Of a stretch of DNA of 64,000 bases, positions 55,379 to 64,000 are shown one piece after another. Position 1 is the first letter of the stretch; the number at the start of each line of letters is the position of its first letter. Origin of the DNA: Acidobacteria bacterium RIFCSPLOWO2_12_FULL_66_21 (GTDB taxonomy: Bacteria; Acidobacteriota; Vicinamibacteria; Vicinamibacterales; 2-12-FULL-66-21). The stretch lies in contig MELC01000030.1 in NCBI GenBank assembly GCA_001767455.1, forward strand, positions 46,461 to 110,460, written 5' to 3'. The position numbers were made by a program, and so were the translations under genes. Below the pieces are notes generated by a model, which was given only the letters and a program-made list of their open reading frames with translations, was not told the origin of the DNA and did not search any database.

Positions 55379-57417
55379 TCCGTCCCCGCCGTTGTCGGGG
55401 CGTTCAGCAGATATGTCTGGGCGAACAGGATGTACGTGTAGAAATGGAAGTTGTTGTTGGCGACCGTCACCGGAAAGCGATCGTGTCCGGCGTCCTCGTA
55501 GATGATCAGCCAGACGGGCGCGCCGTTGGCCTTGGCCGCCCGGTACATTTCTTCCGCCTGACCGACGGGCACCCGCTCGTCCTTGCGGCCGTGCGCGATC
55601 ATCAGGGGCACGTGCAGCTTCGCGACCTGTGTCACCGGGGAGAGGCGCGTCAGGAACTCGCGCATCGCGGGATCCTTGGGATCGCCGTACTCCGTTTTGC
55701 GATTGTCGCGGCGCCCCGCGTCCGTGTCCTCGAAATAGCTGATGAAATTCGAGATGCCCGCCGCGGCGTACGCGCAACGGATCCTGTCGCCGTACGCCTC
55801 GGCGACGGCGTAGGTCATGAACCCGCCGTAGCTCGCGCCGGTGACCATCACGCGATCCTTGTCGAGATACGGCTGCTCGGCGATCCAGTCGAGGAGGGCA
55901 CCGATGTCCTTGATCGCCCCCTCGCGCAGCACCCCATTGTCCAGTTTCTCGAACGCCTTGCCAAAGCCATAGCTGCCGCGCACATTCGGATACAGGATCG
56001 CGACTCCCAGCTCGTTCATGAAGTAGGCAGTGCGTCCCTGGAACCGCGGGCGCTCGCGTGCCGTCGTGCCGTCCGGGCCGCCGTGGATGCTGATGATCAC
56101 CGGGCGCTTTCCGGTAAAGCGCGCGGGCGGCCGATACAGCAGTCCCGGGATCATCAGGCCGTCGAAGCTCTTCCACTTGATGAGTTCCGGCTCAGGCAGC
56201 GATTCCGGATTGAACGGCCCAAGCTCGCTCGATGTCCAGCGTTCGACCGCGCCGGTCCGGCCGTTGACCGAGTACACGTCGCCGAACGTCCGCATCGAAT
56301 TGATGGTCAGCCCAACCTCGGCGCCTGACCGCTGCCACTGCGGAATCCCGACCACCTGGCCGGCCGGCAGCTTCGGCGCTGCCCTGACCGCCATGGTCTT
56401 CGCGTCGAGCAGCTCGAAGCGGCTGGCCGTGGTGCTGTCGAATACCACCGCGAGCGTACGGCCGTCCGGCGACACCACGCACGATTCGACCGGTTCGTCC
56501 TCGGCAGTCAGTGCCTGCCACGCGCCCGTCGCCAGGTCGCCGCGCCAGACCCGCGGAGTTTCTCCGCCTCTGTTGCTGACCGCGTAGACGCTCCGTCCAT
56601 CGGGCGCATACTGAGCGACTCGCCAGGACGCCGGCTCCATCGGCGTGAACAGCGTCTTCTCGCCGGTCGCGACCTTCAGGCGCCAGAGCAGATTCTGTTG
56701 CCCGCTCGCCACCAACTGCACGATCAGCAGCTCGCTGTCGTCGGGAGACCAGTCGGCCACGGTCCAGCGGCCCTCGCCCTGGAGCACGGTCTTCATCGAT
56801 GAGGGATCGAGCGGGTTCATGACGAAGACGTCCTGGTCCCTGCCGTTGCGCCGGTTCGAATCGAACGCGATCACGCCCGACTTGTTCGACCAGGCCGGCA
56901 CCCCGTACCGCTGCTTGCCGTCGGTGATCATCACGCTCTTGCCGGTGGCGACGTCGTACCGGAAGAACTGCGTCATGTCGCCGCCGCTCGGGGCGCTCCG
57001 GAAGACAAAGTGCGATCCGTCGGGCGCATAGAACACTCCGGCGGTGCTGATCGGATCTTTGTGGAAGGTCAACTGGCGTCGATCCATGCCGGGGCCCGCG
57101 ACGGAGTGGATCTGCGGAGTGTTCCCGAACGCTGTCGCGATGAGCATCGCCCGCTTTGTCGGGTGCCAGCCGAGGAGGATCGCCTGGCGGAACTGCCCGT
57201 ACGGCGCCACCGCGTCGGGAATCGACGCAGGGATCGGCGGAAGTCCTTCCGCCTTGATGTTTGGCGGCACCGGGAAAAACCCGGTGGCCCCCGCTGGCGC
57301 CACCTGCGGTGCCCCGGCGGGCGCCTGCCGCGCATCGAGCGCCCCGCCCTGCGTGCAGATGAGAAGGACCGCGCCGGCGGCCAGGAACGACCGGAAGGGG
57401 CGAACGGTAATGTGCAT
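55372..57417 (-). CDS. exported S9 family peptidase
   Basis: A 681-residue protein. I start at [20 protein letters not shown] (57417), a signal peptide; an ATG at 57456 would add 13 residues and overlap a TATAAT. The propeller spans about 60-420. The hydrolase domain has [20 protein letters not shown], Ser in [14 protein letters not shown], Asp in [14 protein letters not shown] and His in [11 protein letters not shown]. It probably digests short peptides in the periplasm. Both flanks are GGCAGNN heptad elements. Confidence 0.92.
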   Translation of the reverse strand: MHITVRPFRSFLAAGAVLLICTQGGALDARQAPAGAPQVAPAGATGFFPVPPNIKAEGLPPIPASIPDAVAPYGQFRQAILLGWHPTKRAMLIATAFGNTPQIHSVAGPGMDRRQLTFHKDPISTAGVFYAPDGSHFVFRSAPSGGDMTQFFRYDVATGKSVMITDGKQRYGVPAWSNKSGVIAFDSNRRNGRDQDVFVMNPLDPSSMKTVLQGEGRWTVADWSPDDSELLIVQLVASGQQNLLWRLKVATGEKTLFTPMEPASWRVAQYAPDGRSVYAVSNRGGETPRVWRGDLATGAWQALTAEDEPVESCVVSPDGRTLAVVFDSTTASRFELLDAKTMAVRAAPKLPAGQVVGIPQWQRSGAEVGLTINSMRTFGDVYSVNGRTGAVERWTSSELGPFNPESLPEPELIKWKSFDGLMIPGLLYRPPARFTGKRPVIISIHGGPDGTTARERPRFQGRTAYFMNELGVAILYPNVRGSYGFGKAFEKLDNGVLREGAIKDIGALLDWIAEQPYLDKDRVMVTGASYGGFMTYAVAEAYGDRIRCAYAAAGISNFISYFEDTDAGRRDNRKTEYGDPKDPAMREFLTRLSPVTQVAKLHVPLMIAHGRKDERVPVGQAEEMYRAAKANGAPVWLIIYEDAGHDRFPVTVANNNFHFYTYILFAQTYLLNAPTTAGTER

Positions 57418-57469
57418 AAGGCACTCGCCAGCAAGAACTTGGGGAAGCCCTGCCATTATAGTGCAAACG

Positions 57470-57597
57470 CGGGCAGCGGGCAGCGGGCAGCAGGCAGCAG
57501 GCTGTGGATCACTCTGTCACGCTGAATGCTGAACATAGTGCACCTCGACAGTGTGATTCACTGCCTGCCGCCGGCTGTCTACTGCATACTGTGATGC
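57470..57597. repeat. GGCAGNN heptad element, copy A4
   Basis: Left arm GGGCAGC (x3), AGGCAGC and AGGCTGT. Core GTGGATCAC-TCT-GTC-AC-GCTG (57504-57524). The right side carries GTGATTCACTGCC, which is nearly the reverse complement of the start of the core, then CCGCCGG and CTGTCTA units. It lies between divergent genes and ends at the epimerase start. Confidence 0.85.
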
Positions 57598-57598
57598 C

Positions 57599-58534
57599 AT
57601 GCGCATCGTCATCGCTGGAGGAACCGGGTTTCTCGGTGCGCCGCTCGCCGAAAGCTACGGCGAAGAGGGGCACGACGTGCGCGTGCTCACGCGGGCCGTG
57701 CCGGACGGCGAGTCCAGGCACGAGCCCGGCACGGGCGTGCCCGGGGTCACACGCGTTGGATGGCGTCCCGACGGGAATGCGGGACGATGGGCGGCGGACG
57801 TTGACGGCGCGGATGCGGTCATCAACCTGGCGGGGGAGTCAATCGGCGACGGGCGGTGGACGCCGCAGCGCAAGGCGGCGCTCGTCGACAGCCGGATCGT
57901 GCCGACTCGAAGCCTCGTCGCGGCCATTCGATCGTCGGCCGCCCCACCGGGCGTGTTCGTGAGTGGAAGTGCCGTGGGCTACTACGGTCCGTCCGCGGAC
58001 GAACTGAAGACAGAGTCCGATCCGCCCGGGAAGGACTTTCTCGCGACCATCTGCGAGGACTGGGAAGCGGAAGCGCGCCGGGCGGAGGGTGCGGCCACCC
58101 GCGTCGTCTGCATTCGGACGGGTGTGGCCCTCGAGCGATCCGGCGGCGCGCTTCGGAAGATGCTCCTGCCGTTCAGGATGTTCGCCGGCGGCCCCATGGG
58201 CTCGGGGCGGCAATACATGTCGTGGATCCACCGAATCGACTGGATCGAGATGGTGCGCTGGATCGTGGAGACGCCCCAGGTGACGGGAGCCGTCAACGCG
58301 ACGGCGCCCGAACCGGTGACCAATCGCGAGTTCGCGCGCGCGCTCGGCCGCGCGTTGCATCGCCCGGCCTTCATGCCCGCACCGGGCTTTGCGCTGCGGC
58401 TGGCGCTCGGCGAGATGGCAGGGCCCCTGATTCTCGAAGGCCAGCGGGTCGTGCCCGCCAAAGCTCTCTCGCTCGGGTTTCATTTCAGATACCCGGAGAT
58501 CGATCAAGCGATGCGGGGGATCTTCGAAACGTAG
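57599..58534 (+). CDS. TIGR01777-family NAD-dependent epimerase-like protein
   Basis: A 311-residue short-chain-type protein. The Rossmann motif is MRIVIAGGTGFLGAPLAESY. DAVINLAGESIGDGRWTPQR is the family hallmark, then GVFVSGSAVGYYG with Tyr in the active-site region, and MSWIHRIDWIEMVRWIVE. It ends VVPAKALSLGFHFRYPEIDQ. E. coli YfcH belongs to this family; the substrate is unknown. Its stop codon lies in a heptad array. Confidence 0.9.
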   Translation: MRIVIAGGTGFLGAPLAESYGEEGHDVRVLTRAVPDGESRHEPGTGVPGVTRVGWRPDGNAGRWAADVDGADAVINLAGESIGDGRWTPQRKAALVDSRIVPTRSLVAAIRSSAAPPGVFVSGSAVGYYGPSADELKTESDPPGKDFLATICEDWEAEARRAEGAATRVVCIRTGVALERSGGALRKMLLPFRMFAGGPMGSGRQYMSWIHRIDWIEMVRWIVETPQVTGAVNATAPEPVTNREFARALGRALHRPAFMPAPGFALRLALGEMAGPLILEGQRVVPAKALSLGFHFRYPEIDQAMRGIFET

Positions 58535-58602
58535 CTCGCAGTTCGCAGTTCACAGCTCGCAGCTCGCAGTTCGTTGCTCGTTGTTCGTTGCTTGCTGCTC
58601 GT
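58533..58602. repeat. 10-unit GCTCGNN heptad array filling the gap between convergent genes
   Basis: AGCTCGC, AGTTCGC, AGTTCAC, AGCTCGC (x2), AGTTCGT, TGCTCGT, TGTTCGT, TGCTTGC and TGCTCGT, all in phase. The array runs from the epimerase stop codon to the DUF1501 stop codon, touching both. Confidence 0.9.
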
Positions 58603-59867
58603 TACAAGAAAGCCGGCGCTCCCACCCTGAAGTCCGCGCCGAGGACCGACGTGGAGTCCGCGCCCAGCCATGCGTCGATGACGCGCGCGTAGACCGACCG
58701 GAAATCCGTTTCGTAGTGGACGTCGGCGCCGTTGTTCTCCAGCGTCGGGTTGTCGGGCGCGATCCGCAGGTTCGGCGCCATTCCGTAGATCCCGCCGCGG
58801 ACGCCGCCGCCGAGCGCGAGCATCACGCTCGCCGCTCCATGGTCGGTTCCCTGACTGCCGTTTTCCGTGATGCGCCGGCCGAACTCTGAGAACTGCAGCA
58901 CGAGCGTGTCGCCCAGCAATCCCTGGTTCAACAGGTCCGAGTAGAAGGCGGACAGCCCGCCGTTGAGGGTGTTCATCAGGTTCGAGTACGCGCCGTTGGC
59001 CGCGTTGGGGTTCTGCGCCGAGTGCGTGTCGTAGCCGCCGGTCTGCACCCAGAACACCTTCGTGCCGACGTCCTTCACCATGGCGCCCGCAATCGTGCGC
59101 AGCGCCTGCGCGAAGCCGTCGCCCGGGTACGTGACGGTCGAGACGTACGATGTGACCTTCGCGACCCGGTCGAGGGTGGCGAAGGCGCCGTGCGCGGTGG
59201 CGTTCACGAACGCCAGGTGCGGCTGATCCACCGGGACGTGCGACGCAATCCGCGTGGCGCTGTCGCGGGCGTATTGCGCGTCGACGCCGCCGTTGGGACT
59301 CGCAAAGGCGTAGCCGGTCACCGACGGGATCGCCGGCACGCCCACCGTGCGCGCCTGCAGCGTCCGCGGCACCTCGCGCGTCGTCGCCCACGCCGTCAGC
59401 GGATCGACCGGCGACGGCAGCGTATCCAGGTAGCGCCCGAGCCAGCCGGTGCCCTGCGGCGTGCGCGGATCGGCGGTGGACCAGATGTCCGTCCCTGCGA
59501 AGTGCGAGCGGCTCGAGTTGAGATAGCCGGTGCGCTGGATGATCGCGAGGCGTCCGGCGTTGTAGATCGACCGCAGCCCTCCGAGCCGCGGGTGCAGGCC
59601 GAGCGCGTTGCCGGCCTTGTCGCTGCCGACCTGAAGGACCGACGCCGCCGGGATCGCGATCGTGGGGCGCCGCGCGTAGTACTGCGGGTCGTTGTACGGG
59701 ATCAGCGTGCTGAGCGCATCGTTGCCGCCGCTCAGGTACAGCACGACCAGGTTGCGCCGCGTCCGCCCCTGCGCGCGCGCAAGGTCCGACAGAAACGCCG
59801 GAGCCGCGAAGCTGACGGTGAAGGCGCTGACGCCTCCGCGCACGAAGTCTCGTCTTGTGATGGACAT
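58602..59867 (-). CDS. DUF1501-family exported protein
   Basis: A 421-residue protein with a twin-arginine signal (MSITRRDFVRGGVSAFTVSF). NLVVLYLSGGNDALSTLIPY is the family start. FWVQTGGYDTHSAQNPN and LQFSEFGRRITENGSQGTDH follow; these resemble alkaline-phosphatase or sulfatase-fold metal sites. It is exported folded by Tat. It lies 14 bases after the DUF1800 gene; the two families are nearly always paired, though the shared function is unknown. Confidence 0.92.
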   Translation of the reverse strand: MSITRRDFVRGGVSAFTVSFAAPAFLSDLARAQGRTRRNLVVLYLSGGNDALSTLIPYNDPQYYARRPTIAIPAASVLQVGSDKAGNALGLHPRLGGLRSIYNAGRLAIIQRTGYLNSSRSHFAGTDIWSTADPRTPQGTGWLGRYLDTLPSPVDPLTAWATTREVPRTLQARTVGVPAIPSVTGYAFASPNGGVDAQYARDSATRIASHVPVDQPHLAFVNATAHGAFATLDRVAKVTSYVSTVTYPGDGFAQALRTIAGAMVKDVGTKVFWVQTGGYDTHSAQNPNAANGAYSNLMNTLNGGLSAFYSDLLNQGLLGDTLVLQFSEFGRRITENGSQGTDHGAASVMLALGGGVRGGIYGMAPNLRIAPDNPTLENNGADVHYETDFRSVYARVIDAWLGADSTSVLGADFRVGAPAFL

Positions 59868-59881
59868 GGTTGGTAGGTCAG

Positions 59882-61351
59882 CTACACGATCTGGTAATCG
59901 CCGGATCCCACAATCAGGTGCACCAGGCCCGCCGCCTTCGTCGTGACCTGCGACTCCGAGCCGGTCCACGAGCCGCCGGCGCGGGCGTAATCGAGGAGCG
60001 CCCGGCGCGACTCCGGCGCGAACGACGGCGCCGTCAGACGATCGAGCAGGAACGCCAGCAGCGACTCCGGGCTCTTCGCGCTGTCACGCGCGAGCGTGCG
60101 GAGGTTGAACTTCTGGTTGGTGGCCAGCGACGCGGCGAAGTTCATCCGGGCGAGCATCCCGCCGGTGGAAAACCACCCCGGCCCCGGCTCCCAGCCCGCG
60201 ACGTCGGGGGGCTCGAACAACTGCTGCCCCATGCTCGACATGGGCGTGAGCGTGTCATTGACCGAGAATCCGGTCCAGCCCACTTCTTTGAGCGCGCGCG
60301 CGACGAACTCCGCCGGCCACGAGTACCTCGCGTAGCGGTTCGACGTGTCCGCGAATTGCGGCGACATCAGCAGATGCCGCAGCACCGGCTTCATCTCGAA
60401 GTCGGAATCGTAGTACACCGCCGCGAGCTCCGCGATCAGCGTCTCGTCACGCCGGCCGACCTCGCTGATGAAGAAGTCGTACAACTTGCGCGCGAGCCTG
60501 GGGCCGGTTGCCGGGTGGCGCGCCACCGCGGCGATCAGGTCGAGACCGTCCTGCTGGCCCGCGCCGGCCGTCCGCGCGGGGATCGTCTTGCCGCCGTCCG
60601 CGTAGACGGGAAACGTGAACTCCTTGGCGGTCGTGTCGTGCTGCGAGGCAACGTAGCTGAACGTGTAGTACGCGTTGGATGGCCGCGTCAGATTCCACCC
60701 GGTGAAGACGCGGGCGCCCGCGTAGACGTCGGCCTCGGCGAACGTGTCCACCCCCATCGTGAACAGCTCCATCAGCTCGCGCGCGAAGTTCTCCTGCGGG
60801 CGTCCCTTGACGTTGGTCCGGCCGTCGAGCCATACGAGCATCGCGGTGTCCTTCGCGACCGCGACGAGCAGATCGCGGAAGTTCCCAAGCGCGTGCCGCC
60901 GCAGCAGCTCGATCTGCCCTTCCACCCGGTTGGGATCCTCGGAGGGTTTCGCCGCCATGTAGCGCGCCCCTTCGGTGCTGCCGAACGCGCCGGCCACTTT
61001 GCTGTACGCGGTGGCGAAGTGGTTGTGCCAGAACAGCGTCATCTTTTCCTGCAACGGCCGCCCGGAATGCACCATCCGAAAGACCCATCGCTGCCGCGCG
61101 TCGGTGATGTTCTGGGCCGGCAGGAACCCGCCTCTCGGCGTGATAGCCGCGTATCCCGGCTTTCCGATGAGGGAGTCCACGGCGTCGGGCACCTGCTCGT
61201 AGTCGATGAGATCGGAGACGGTGCCTGTGAAGCCGAGATCCACGTAGGCGTTCAGCTCGTCGGGAGTCGCCCCGAAGCCGGCGCGCCGCAGGAGATGTTC
61301 GATTAGTTCCGCCCCGCGCCGCCCGCGACCGGGGACAGGTACGCTCTGCAT
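59882..61351 (-). CDS. DUF1800-family protein
   Basis: A 489-residue protein. Helical repeats begin HLLRRAGFGATPDELNAYVD. MTLFWHNHFATAYSKV is the family hallmark, followed by GRPQENFARELMELFTMGVD and the RVFTGWNLTRP segment. No clear signal peptide is seen at the chosen start, so it may travel with its Tat-exported DUF1501 partner or have a start further upstream. It is probably cotranscribed with DUF1501. The function is unknown. Confidence 0.92.
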   Translation of the reverse strand: MQSVPVPGRGRRGAELIEHLLRRAGFGATPDELNAYVDLGFTGTVSDLIDYEQVPDAVDSLIGKPGYAAITPRGGFLPAQNITDARQRWVFRMVHSGRPLQEKMTLFWHNHFATAYSKVAGAFGSTEGARYMAAKPSEDPNRVEGQIELLRRHALGNFRDLLVAVAKDTAMLVWLDGRTNVKGRPQENFARELMELFTMGVDTFAEADVYAGARVFTGWNLTRPSNAYYTFSYVASQHDTTAKEFTFPVYADGGKTIPARTAGAGQQDGLDLIAAVARHPATGPRLARKLYDFFISEVGRRDETLIAELAAVYYDSDFEMKPVLRHLLMSPQFADTSNRYARYSWPAEFVARALKEVGWTGFSVNDTLTPMSSMGQQLFEPPDVAGWEPGPGWFSTGGMLARMNFAASLATNQKFNLRTLARDSAKSPESLLAFLLDRLTAPSFAPESRRALLDYARAGGSWTGSESQVTTKAAGLVHLIVGSGDYQIV

Positions 61352-61433
61352 GGTGAACTCTTTGGACAGGTCCGGCCCGCCGGACGTTACATCACGACGG
61401 AACTGTTAGGCGCGCCACAGGCGCGCCCCGCCG

Positions 61434-61502
61434 GAGCGGAGCGGGGCGAAGGGGCCCCCGCGAGCGACGGCGATGGGGGTCCGGCGGGGCGAAGCCCCCC
61501 GG
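61434..61502. repeat. 70-base GC-rich dispersed palindrome, copy 2
   Basis: Nearly the same as 25.57-25.64 kb: GAGCGGAGCGGGGC at one end and GTCCGGCGGGGCGAAGCC with CCCCGG at the other. It lies directly downstream of the stop codon of the FAD oxidoreductase on the complement. Confidence 0.75.
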
Positions 61503-61508
61503 TCCCAG

Positions 61509-62753
61509 TTACAGGATGCGCGCGAAGCCAAGCAGGTCGTCACCCTTGGCGGGTTCGCCCTGGTATTGCCGAAGAAGGACTCGCGAGGCGAGCCAGGCAA
61601 ATGAAACACCGTGGCGTGCGCGTCCGAGCGCGAAGTAATGACGGGGAAAATTACGATGGGGTCCGATGACAGGCAGGCCGTCGACGGTTTCGTAATGAGT
61701 GAAGTCCCACGCCCATTCCGGTCGTAATCCGGAAATCGCGGGATAGATCGTGGACAGCTCATACATGAGCTGGCCGGTCCGCTGGACCAGGGTGCGCTCC
61801 CGCGTCCGCCCCGGCGCTTCCGGCTGATCCGCGCCGCAGAATAGAACGCGGTTGTCGCGAATCCACCTCAGCAGGTGCGGCGGCACGGCGCTGTCATGGA
61901 GCGCCGCGGTCCTCCGCCCGACGTCGCGCCCGACGGCCGCAGGAAGCGACTGGGTCACGACCGCGTACCGGCTGCGTGGATGAAGATGCCGGCGGAGCGC
62001 GCCGAGGTCGCGAAGAGGAGACGAGGTGGCGATGAGGACCGCGCCGGCGCGGACGGATCCACCGTCTGTCGTGACTTCCACGTCCTTGCGTCGGGCGCGA
62101 ATGCGCACCGCCGCGGACTTCTCGTGGATGGCGGCCCCGCGCGAGGCGGCGGCGGCCGCCAGCCCGAGGCAGGCGCGGTAGGGATCCATCGACGCGCCGC
62201 GGGTGCGAATGGCCCCGCCGCTCTCGAGCGCCGCCTCGCGCGTGACGGCGGCTGGCGTCAGCCAGCTGTGATCGAACCCGGCGTCCCGCCGATCCTGATA
62301 CTCGCGGCGCAGGCGTTTGGCGGCGTCGGCCTCGCGCGGCGCGTAGTGAACGAGATCTTCGCCGGCCAGATCGCAGCGCACGTTCAGGCGCCGGAGTGCC
62401 GCGGGAAAGTCGAGCGAGGCCCGCCGCATGCCCTGCCATAACAGCCTGGCGGCGCGCACGCCGTGCGCCTTCACCGCCTGATGGAACGGCGCGTCGAAAT
62501 CCTCGCGCGCCAGGCCGGCATCTGCGGCCGTCTGGGCCGCGCCAATCGCGCCCGACTCGAGCAGCACCACCTTCACGCCCGCGGCGGCAAACGACCACGC
62601 GCACGCGCAGCCGGTCAGGCCGCCGCCGACAATCACGACCCCCGCCTCCGTCTCGCCGCGAAGGCGCGCGAACGACGGCCTGCGGCTCTTCGGAAATCGG
62701 TCGAACCAGAACGGAATATGTCGGACAGGCATCACGGCTCGCGCAGCCGTCAT
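61509..62753 (-). CDS. FAD-dependent oxidoreductase (DAO/GlpO-like)
   Basis: A 414-residue flavoprotein. The dinucleotide motif GVVIVGGGLTGCACAWSFAA lies at about 37-56, later than usual because of a short N-terminal leader. ESGAIGAAQTAADAGL follows. The C-terminal substrate and FAD region includes EWAWDFTHYETVDGLPVIGP and YFALGRARHGVSFAW. It probably oxidises an amine or amino acid using FAD. The ATG at 62753 comes one base after the ada stop (TAGAATG), suggesting coupling. ATG 62732 (MPVRHIPFWFDRF) is an alternative start. Confidence 0.85.
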   Translation of the reverse strand: MTAARAVMPVRHIPFWFDRFPKSRRPSFARLRGETEAGVVIVGGGLTGCACAWSFAAAGVKVVLLESGAIGAAQTAADAGLAREDFDAPFHQAVKAHGVRAARLLWQGMRRASLDFPAALRRLNVRCDLAGEDLVHYAPREADAAKRLRREYQDRRDAGFDHSWLTPAAVTREAALESGGAIRTRGASMDPYRACLGLAAAAASRGAAIHEKSAAVRIRARRKDVEVTTDGGSVRAGAVLIATSSPLRDLGALRRHLHPRSRYAVVTQSLPAAVGRDVGRRTAALHDSAVPPHLLRWIRDNRVLFCGADQPEAPGRTRERTLVQRTGQLMYELSTIYPAISGLRPEWAWDFTHYETVDGLPVIGPHRNFPRHYFALGRARHGVSFAWLASRVLLRQYQGEPAKGDDLLGFARIL

Positions 62754-62754
62754 T

Positions 62755-63801
62755 CTATCTGCTTCGTTCGTTCTCCAGAAGCGCCCGCTTCCGGTCCACC
62801 CCCCAGTGGTACCCACCGAGGGAACCGTCCTGGTGGACCACGCGATGACAGGGCACCAGGATCGCGACCGGGTTCGACGCGCACGCGCGGGCGACCGCGC
62901 GCGCCGCGCGGGGCTGCCCTATCCGCGCCGCGATCTCGCGGTAGCTGCGCGTCGTGCCCCGCGGAATGCGCTGCAATTCGCGCCAGACCCGCCGCTGGAA
63001 CGCCGTGGCGCGAACATCCAGCGGCAGGCGCGGGTCGGGCGCTCCGGTGCCAAGACTGGCCAGGATCGCGCGCACGGATCGGGCGAGCGTGCTCGTGCTC
63101 CCTTCGATGCCCGCGGCCGGAAACTCCTCGCGCAGTCCCCGCTCGAGCGCCTCGTCGCGTTCTCCCAGCTTGACGGAGCAGATGCCGCGGGCGGTCGCCG
63201 CCACCAGCAGCCGGCCGAGCGGCGAGGCCACAATCGCGTAGTTCACCGCCTGCCCGGCGCCCCCGCGGGCATAAACGGCTGGCGTCATGCCGAGGGTCGA
63301 TGCCGCGCGTTCGTAGACGCGGCTCCCCGAGCCGAAGCCGGCGCCGTAGGTCGCGGCCGCCACGCCCGCTCCGGCGCGCAGCTCCGCTTTCAGACATCCC
63401 ACGCGGCACGCCTCCGCGTAATCCCGCGGCGAGATGCCGAGCGTTTGCTTGAAGGAGCGCCAGAGATGGCGCGGGTTCGCCTTGATCGACGCCGCCACCC
63501 GATCGAGCGACAGCCGCCCGTCGACGCTCGCGGCGAGCAGGGCGCACGCGCGACGCACACGATCGATCTGTGGAACGGAGGCTGCCGCCGTGTCAGGCGC
63601 GCAGCGCTTGCACGCGCGGAACCCCGCGGCCGCCGCCGCCGCGGATGTCGGGAAGAACCGGACACCCGCACGCCGCGGCCGGCGGCTGGGGCACGTCGGA
63701 CGGCAGTAAATGCCCGTTGAAGAAACCGCGTACACGAACGCCCCGTCCCACTGGGCGTCGCGGTGGTTGACCGCGTTCCAGAGCGAATTCTCGTTCAGCA
63801 T
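62755..63801 (-). CDS. ada: Ada: bifunctional transcriptional activator and DNA methyltransferase
   Basis: A 348-residue protein. Residues about 1-80 form the zinc-binding domain that takes methyl groups from phosphotriesters (GIYCRPTCPSRRP with the acceptor Cys, and FRACKRCAPD). An AraC-type helix-turn-helix is at about 85-180 (ASIKANPRHLWRSFKQTLGI). The MGMT domain is at about 185-345, with the acceptor Cys in VPCHRVVHQDGSLGGY. It repairs O6-methylguanine and activates its own regulon. ATG 63801 is used; a GTG at 63810 would add three residues. The FAD oxidoreductase follows at once; E. coli Ada regulates alkB and aidB, so a link to alkylation damage is possible. Confidence 0.93.
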   Translation of the reverse strand: MLNENSLWNAVNHRDAQWDGAFVYAVSSTGIYCRPTCPSRRPRRAGVRFFPTSAAAAAAGFRACKRCAPDTAAASVPQIDRVRRACALLAASVDGRLSLDRVAASIKANPRHLWRSFKQTLGISPRDYAEACRVGCLKAELRAGAGVAAATYGAGFGSGSRVYERAASTLGMTPAVYARGGAGQAVNYAIVASPLGRLLVAATARGICSVKLGERDEALERGLREEFPAAGIEGSTSTLARSVRAILASLGTGAPDPRLPLDVRATAFQRRVWRELQRIPRGTTRSYREIAARIGQPRAARAVARACASNPVAILVPCHRVVHQDGSLGGYHWGVDRKRALLENERSR

Positions 63802-64000
63802 GAGTGTCACGTTACGTTACGGGTTGCCGGGACGACTATCCGAAGATGGACACCAAATCCCGTCATTCATGCGCCCAATTCGCGGCGGCATGCCCCGGCT
63901 GGGGCCCCAGTTCGCGGCATGGGACTTGCGGCAATAACCCTCACACCCCAGGCGCGCACGGCGCGCCTGCGAGCCGGGGCCCCCGACGCGCGTTTTTCGC
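63802..64000. other. non-coding edge region upstream of ada
   Basis: No gene is supported here. ACGTTACGTTACG lies just before ada (63806-63821) as a short tandem repeat. A perfect palindrome AGGCGCGC-ACG-GCGCGCCT lies at 63950-63968. CGGGG-C-CCCCG and a run of five T near 63990 follow, which could be part of a terminator for the + strand. The window ends before this can be judged. Confidence 0.35.

Overview
This is GC-rich bacterial chromosome. The gene mix suggests an acidobacterium, probably of the Vicinamibacteria type: many secreted S9 peptidases and amidohydrolases, a DUF1800/DUF1501 pair, carboxypeptidase-regulatory-like proteins and a SWIB protein, set among compact amino-acid operons. 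No rRNA or ribosomal protein gene is present to prove the assignment. I saw no tRNA, rRNA, CRISPR array, insertion sequence or prophage.

Layout. 0-4.4 kb: start of a secreted protein (probable M14 peptidase), a small exported protein, a glycine-zipper envelope protein, an aromatic amino acid decarboxylase and a beta-barrel protein. 4.4-13.5 kb: a complete arginine regulon. argR-argG-argH reads left and argC-argB-argD-argA-argJ-argF reads right from one divergent, AT-rich control region with ARG-box-like palindromes over both start codons. 13.6-32.4 kb: quinone oxidoreductase, S9 peptidases, paired amidohydrolases, an unknown exported protein, a GT-C glycosyltransferase, DUF3617, SWIB and two regulatory-like proteins. 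32.6-36.5 kb: lysC, then modABC with a divergent HTH-TOBE (molybdate-type) regulator. 36.5-43.5 kb: glgX, vapBC, an S9 peptidase and gamma-glutamyltransferase. 43.5-50.0 kb: the histidine operon hisI-G-D-C-B-H-F-A. A seven-histidine leader peptide and a transcription attenuator precede it. 50.1-63.8 kb: M28 peptidase, AAA ATPase, acyltransferase, S9 peptidase, TIGR01777 epimerase, DUF1501/DUF1800, an FAD oxidoreductase and ada.

Two things stand out. First, the his leader (peptide, antiterminator, terminator) is complete in the sequence. Second, at least ten gene junctions hold arrays of heptanucleotide repeats, often as inverted arms. Four of these arrays share a conserved 21-base core. Every gene gap from 52.4 to 58.6 kb is such an array. 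Repeat units also supply the ends of several enzymes (HisI, ArgH and ArgD termini) and abut start codons such as that of lysC.

Functionally, secreted S9, M28 and GGT enzymes and amidohydrolases fit a life on peptides and complex organic matter. The arginine, histidine and aspartate-family genes show that amino acids are also made from scratch and are regulated by ArgR and, apparently, by histidine attenuation.
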